DNA of 64,000 nt from Chrysomallon squamiferum. Its lineage: Eukaryota > Mollusca > Gastropoda > Neomphalida > Peltospiridae. Position 1 is the first letter of the stretch. Every line of letters begins with the position of its first letter. Shown here piece after piece: positions 62,970-64,000 of the stretch. The notes beneath the pieces were generated by a model. It made no database searches. It was not told the origin of the DNA and saw only the letters and a program-made list of their open reading frames with translations. The position numbers and the translations under genes are program-made. The stretch spans positions 16,122,545-16,186,544 of the forward strand of contig CM022678.1 in assembly GCA_012295275.1 (NCBI GenBank), given 5' to 3'.

Positions 62970-64000
62970 GTGAGTTTGGAGTAAAGTAAATAAATGTGGC
63001 TTCTCTCTTTTGGTTTTTATATTTTTCATTTTGAGCACATGCACAATTGTTTTGTTTTTTTCTTTGTTTCATCTCTCTAAAATCCACAAAACTATTAATA
63101 TATTAATTATTGAATTAAAACTTTAACAGTTTTAATTAACATTGCTTTTCATAATGAAGTTGAGTAAGTTGTGCTGTTGTTAGTCAAAAAAAATTCTCCC
63201 TTTTTTTAAATAGATTTTAATATAGAATAGGATTTTTTTTTTTTCAAATTATTTTTTTTATTTGACTCCTGCTTATATGTAGTAAATATAGAATTAACTT
63301 TTTTTTTTCTCAACCCAATTTTAAAAAAGAAACATAAATCTCTAAATTATTTTGTATTTCTTTAACAATATACCAGAATCATTTAATGAGATTTTATAGT
63401 GAAGATTATTGGATTTTTTATTTGTTTGTTTTTGGTAGATAAAAGTTTCAGAAATCCATTTATAAAAAGAAAATTGTTTCTAGGGTAGTTTAATACAGAT
63501 GCTTAATTGACTTTCTTTTTTCATTTACACTTTACTAATTAAATAAAAAGTAAAAATAAATCTGGAGATAAGTTTGCAAATTATTTTTAAAATTAACATT
63601 TAAGATGATTAAAATAGGTTTTAAAATAAAAGAATCTACACATTCAAAGAAGTACTTTCTTTATGTGTTTGAATTGTAAAAAAAAAAGTATACATATATA
63701 TATATTAAAAAAGAGAGACGAAAAAAATTGAATAAATGAAACTAATAAGAGTTAGAATAAGAAAGATTAATTTTATTTTTATTATTAAATTTATCAGTGA
63801 CAGATTTATATCATATTTTTGCATTGGTTATTTCTCTATAAAAATTATCTGTAATTTTAAGAAATAATCATTTATGAAAAGATTTTAAACCTGAAGAAGT
63901 GAAGGGACAGTAATTATTTATTATTTCTTTTAGGAAAATTAATTTATAAGTTTAAAAAATATATCTAAATATATGAAGATATGAAGAAAAAACATTAATT
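62970..64000. other. Intronic AT-rich DNA at the right edge
   Basis: No exon with good splice sites was found up to the window end. Presumably an intron of the C8orf34-like gene. Confidence 0.45.

Overview
The window is nuclear DNA from an animal, most likely a mollusc and probably a gastropod. The sequence is AT-rich. Genes are split into short exons with GT-AG introns of a few hundred bases to about 3 kb. Spacers and introns are full of simple repeats: TA, GA, TAA, GATA and CATA. The three families on the right (UNC-45, GILT, C8orf34-like) are general animal genes. A secreted protein joining a PAN/Apple domain to a fibrinogen-related domain (FReD), in a tandem family, fits molluscan lectin or immune gene clusters. 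The phylum is inferred from content and was not tested by a search.

Left half (1 to about 33,150): three direct tandem units, starting at 1, 14,348 and 25,073. Each carries one five-exon gene on the + strand encoding a 305-residue protein: signal peptide, PAN/Apple domain (exon 1), FReD (exons 2-5). All three reading frames are intact, with identical exon lengths (298, 122, 97, 168, 233) and intron phases. Introns and flanks are also alignable, so the duplications look recent. The units differ by indels: a Tigger/pogo-like MITE only in copy 3, a Tc1 transposase relic shared by all three but cut down in copy 2, a variable 47-bp array in intron 2, GA arrays beside the stop codons, and an orphan copy of the gene's 3' tail between copies 2 and 3. 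Comparing copy 1 with copy 2 by eye gives about 20 replacement and 5 silent codon changes, yet exon 3 is identical in all three.

Right half: a seven-exon GILT thiol reductase gene (- strand, 40,316 to 35,472, 249 aa); a complete 20-coding-exon UNC-45 myosin chaperone gene (- strand, 56,465 to 43,651, 932 aa) with a probable 5' UTR exon near 56,955; and, divergently on the + strand from 58,478, the 5' part of a C8orf34-like gene with an RII-alpha-like docking motif, running off the right edge. These genes share no pathway with the cluster. A CTCF-like core motif at 32,581 lies close to where the tandem cluster ends.

No tRNA, rRNA or CRISPR array was seen. Most small open frames in the window are microsatellite or intron translations.
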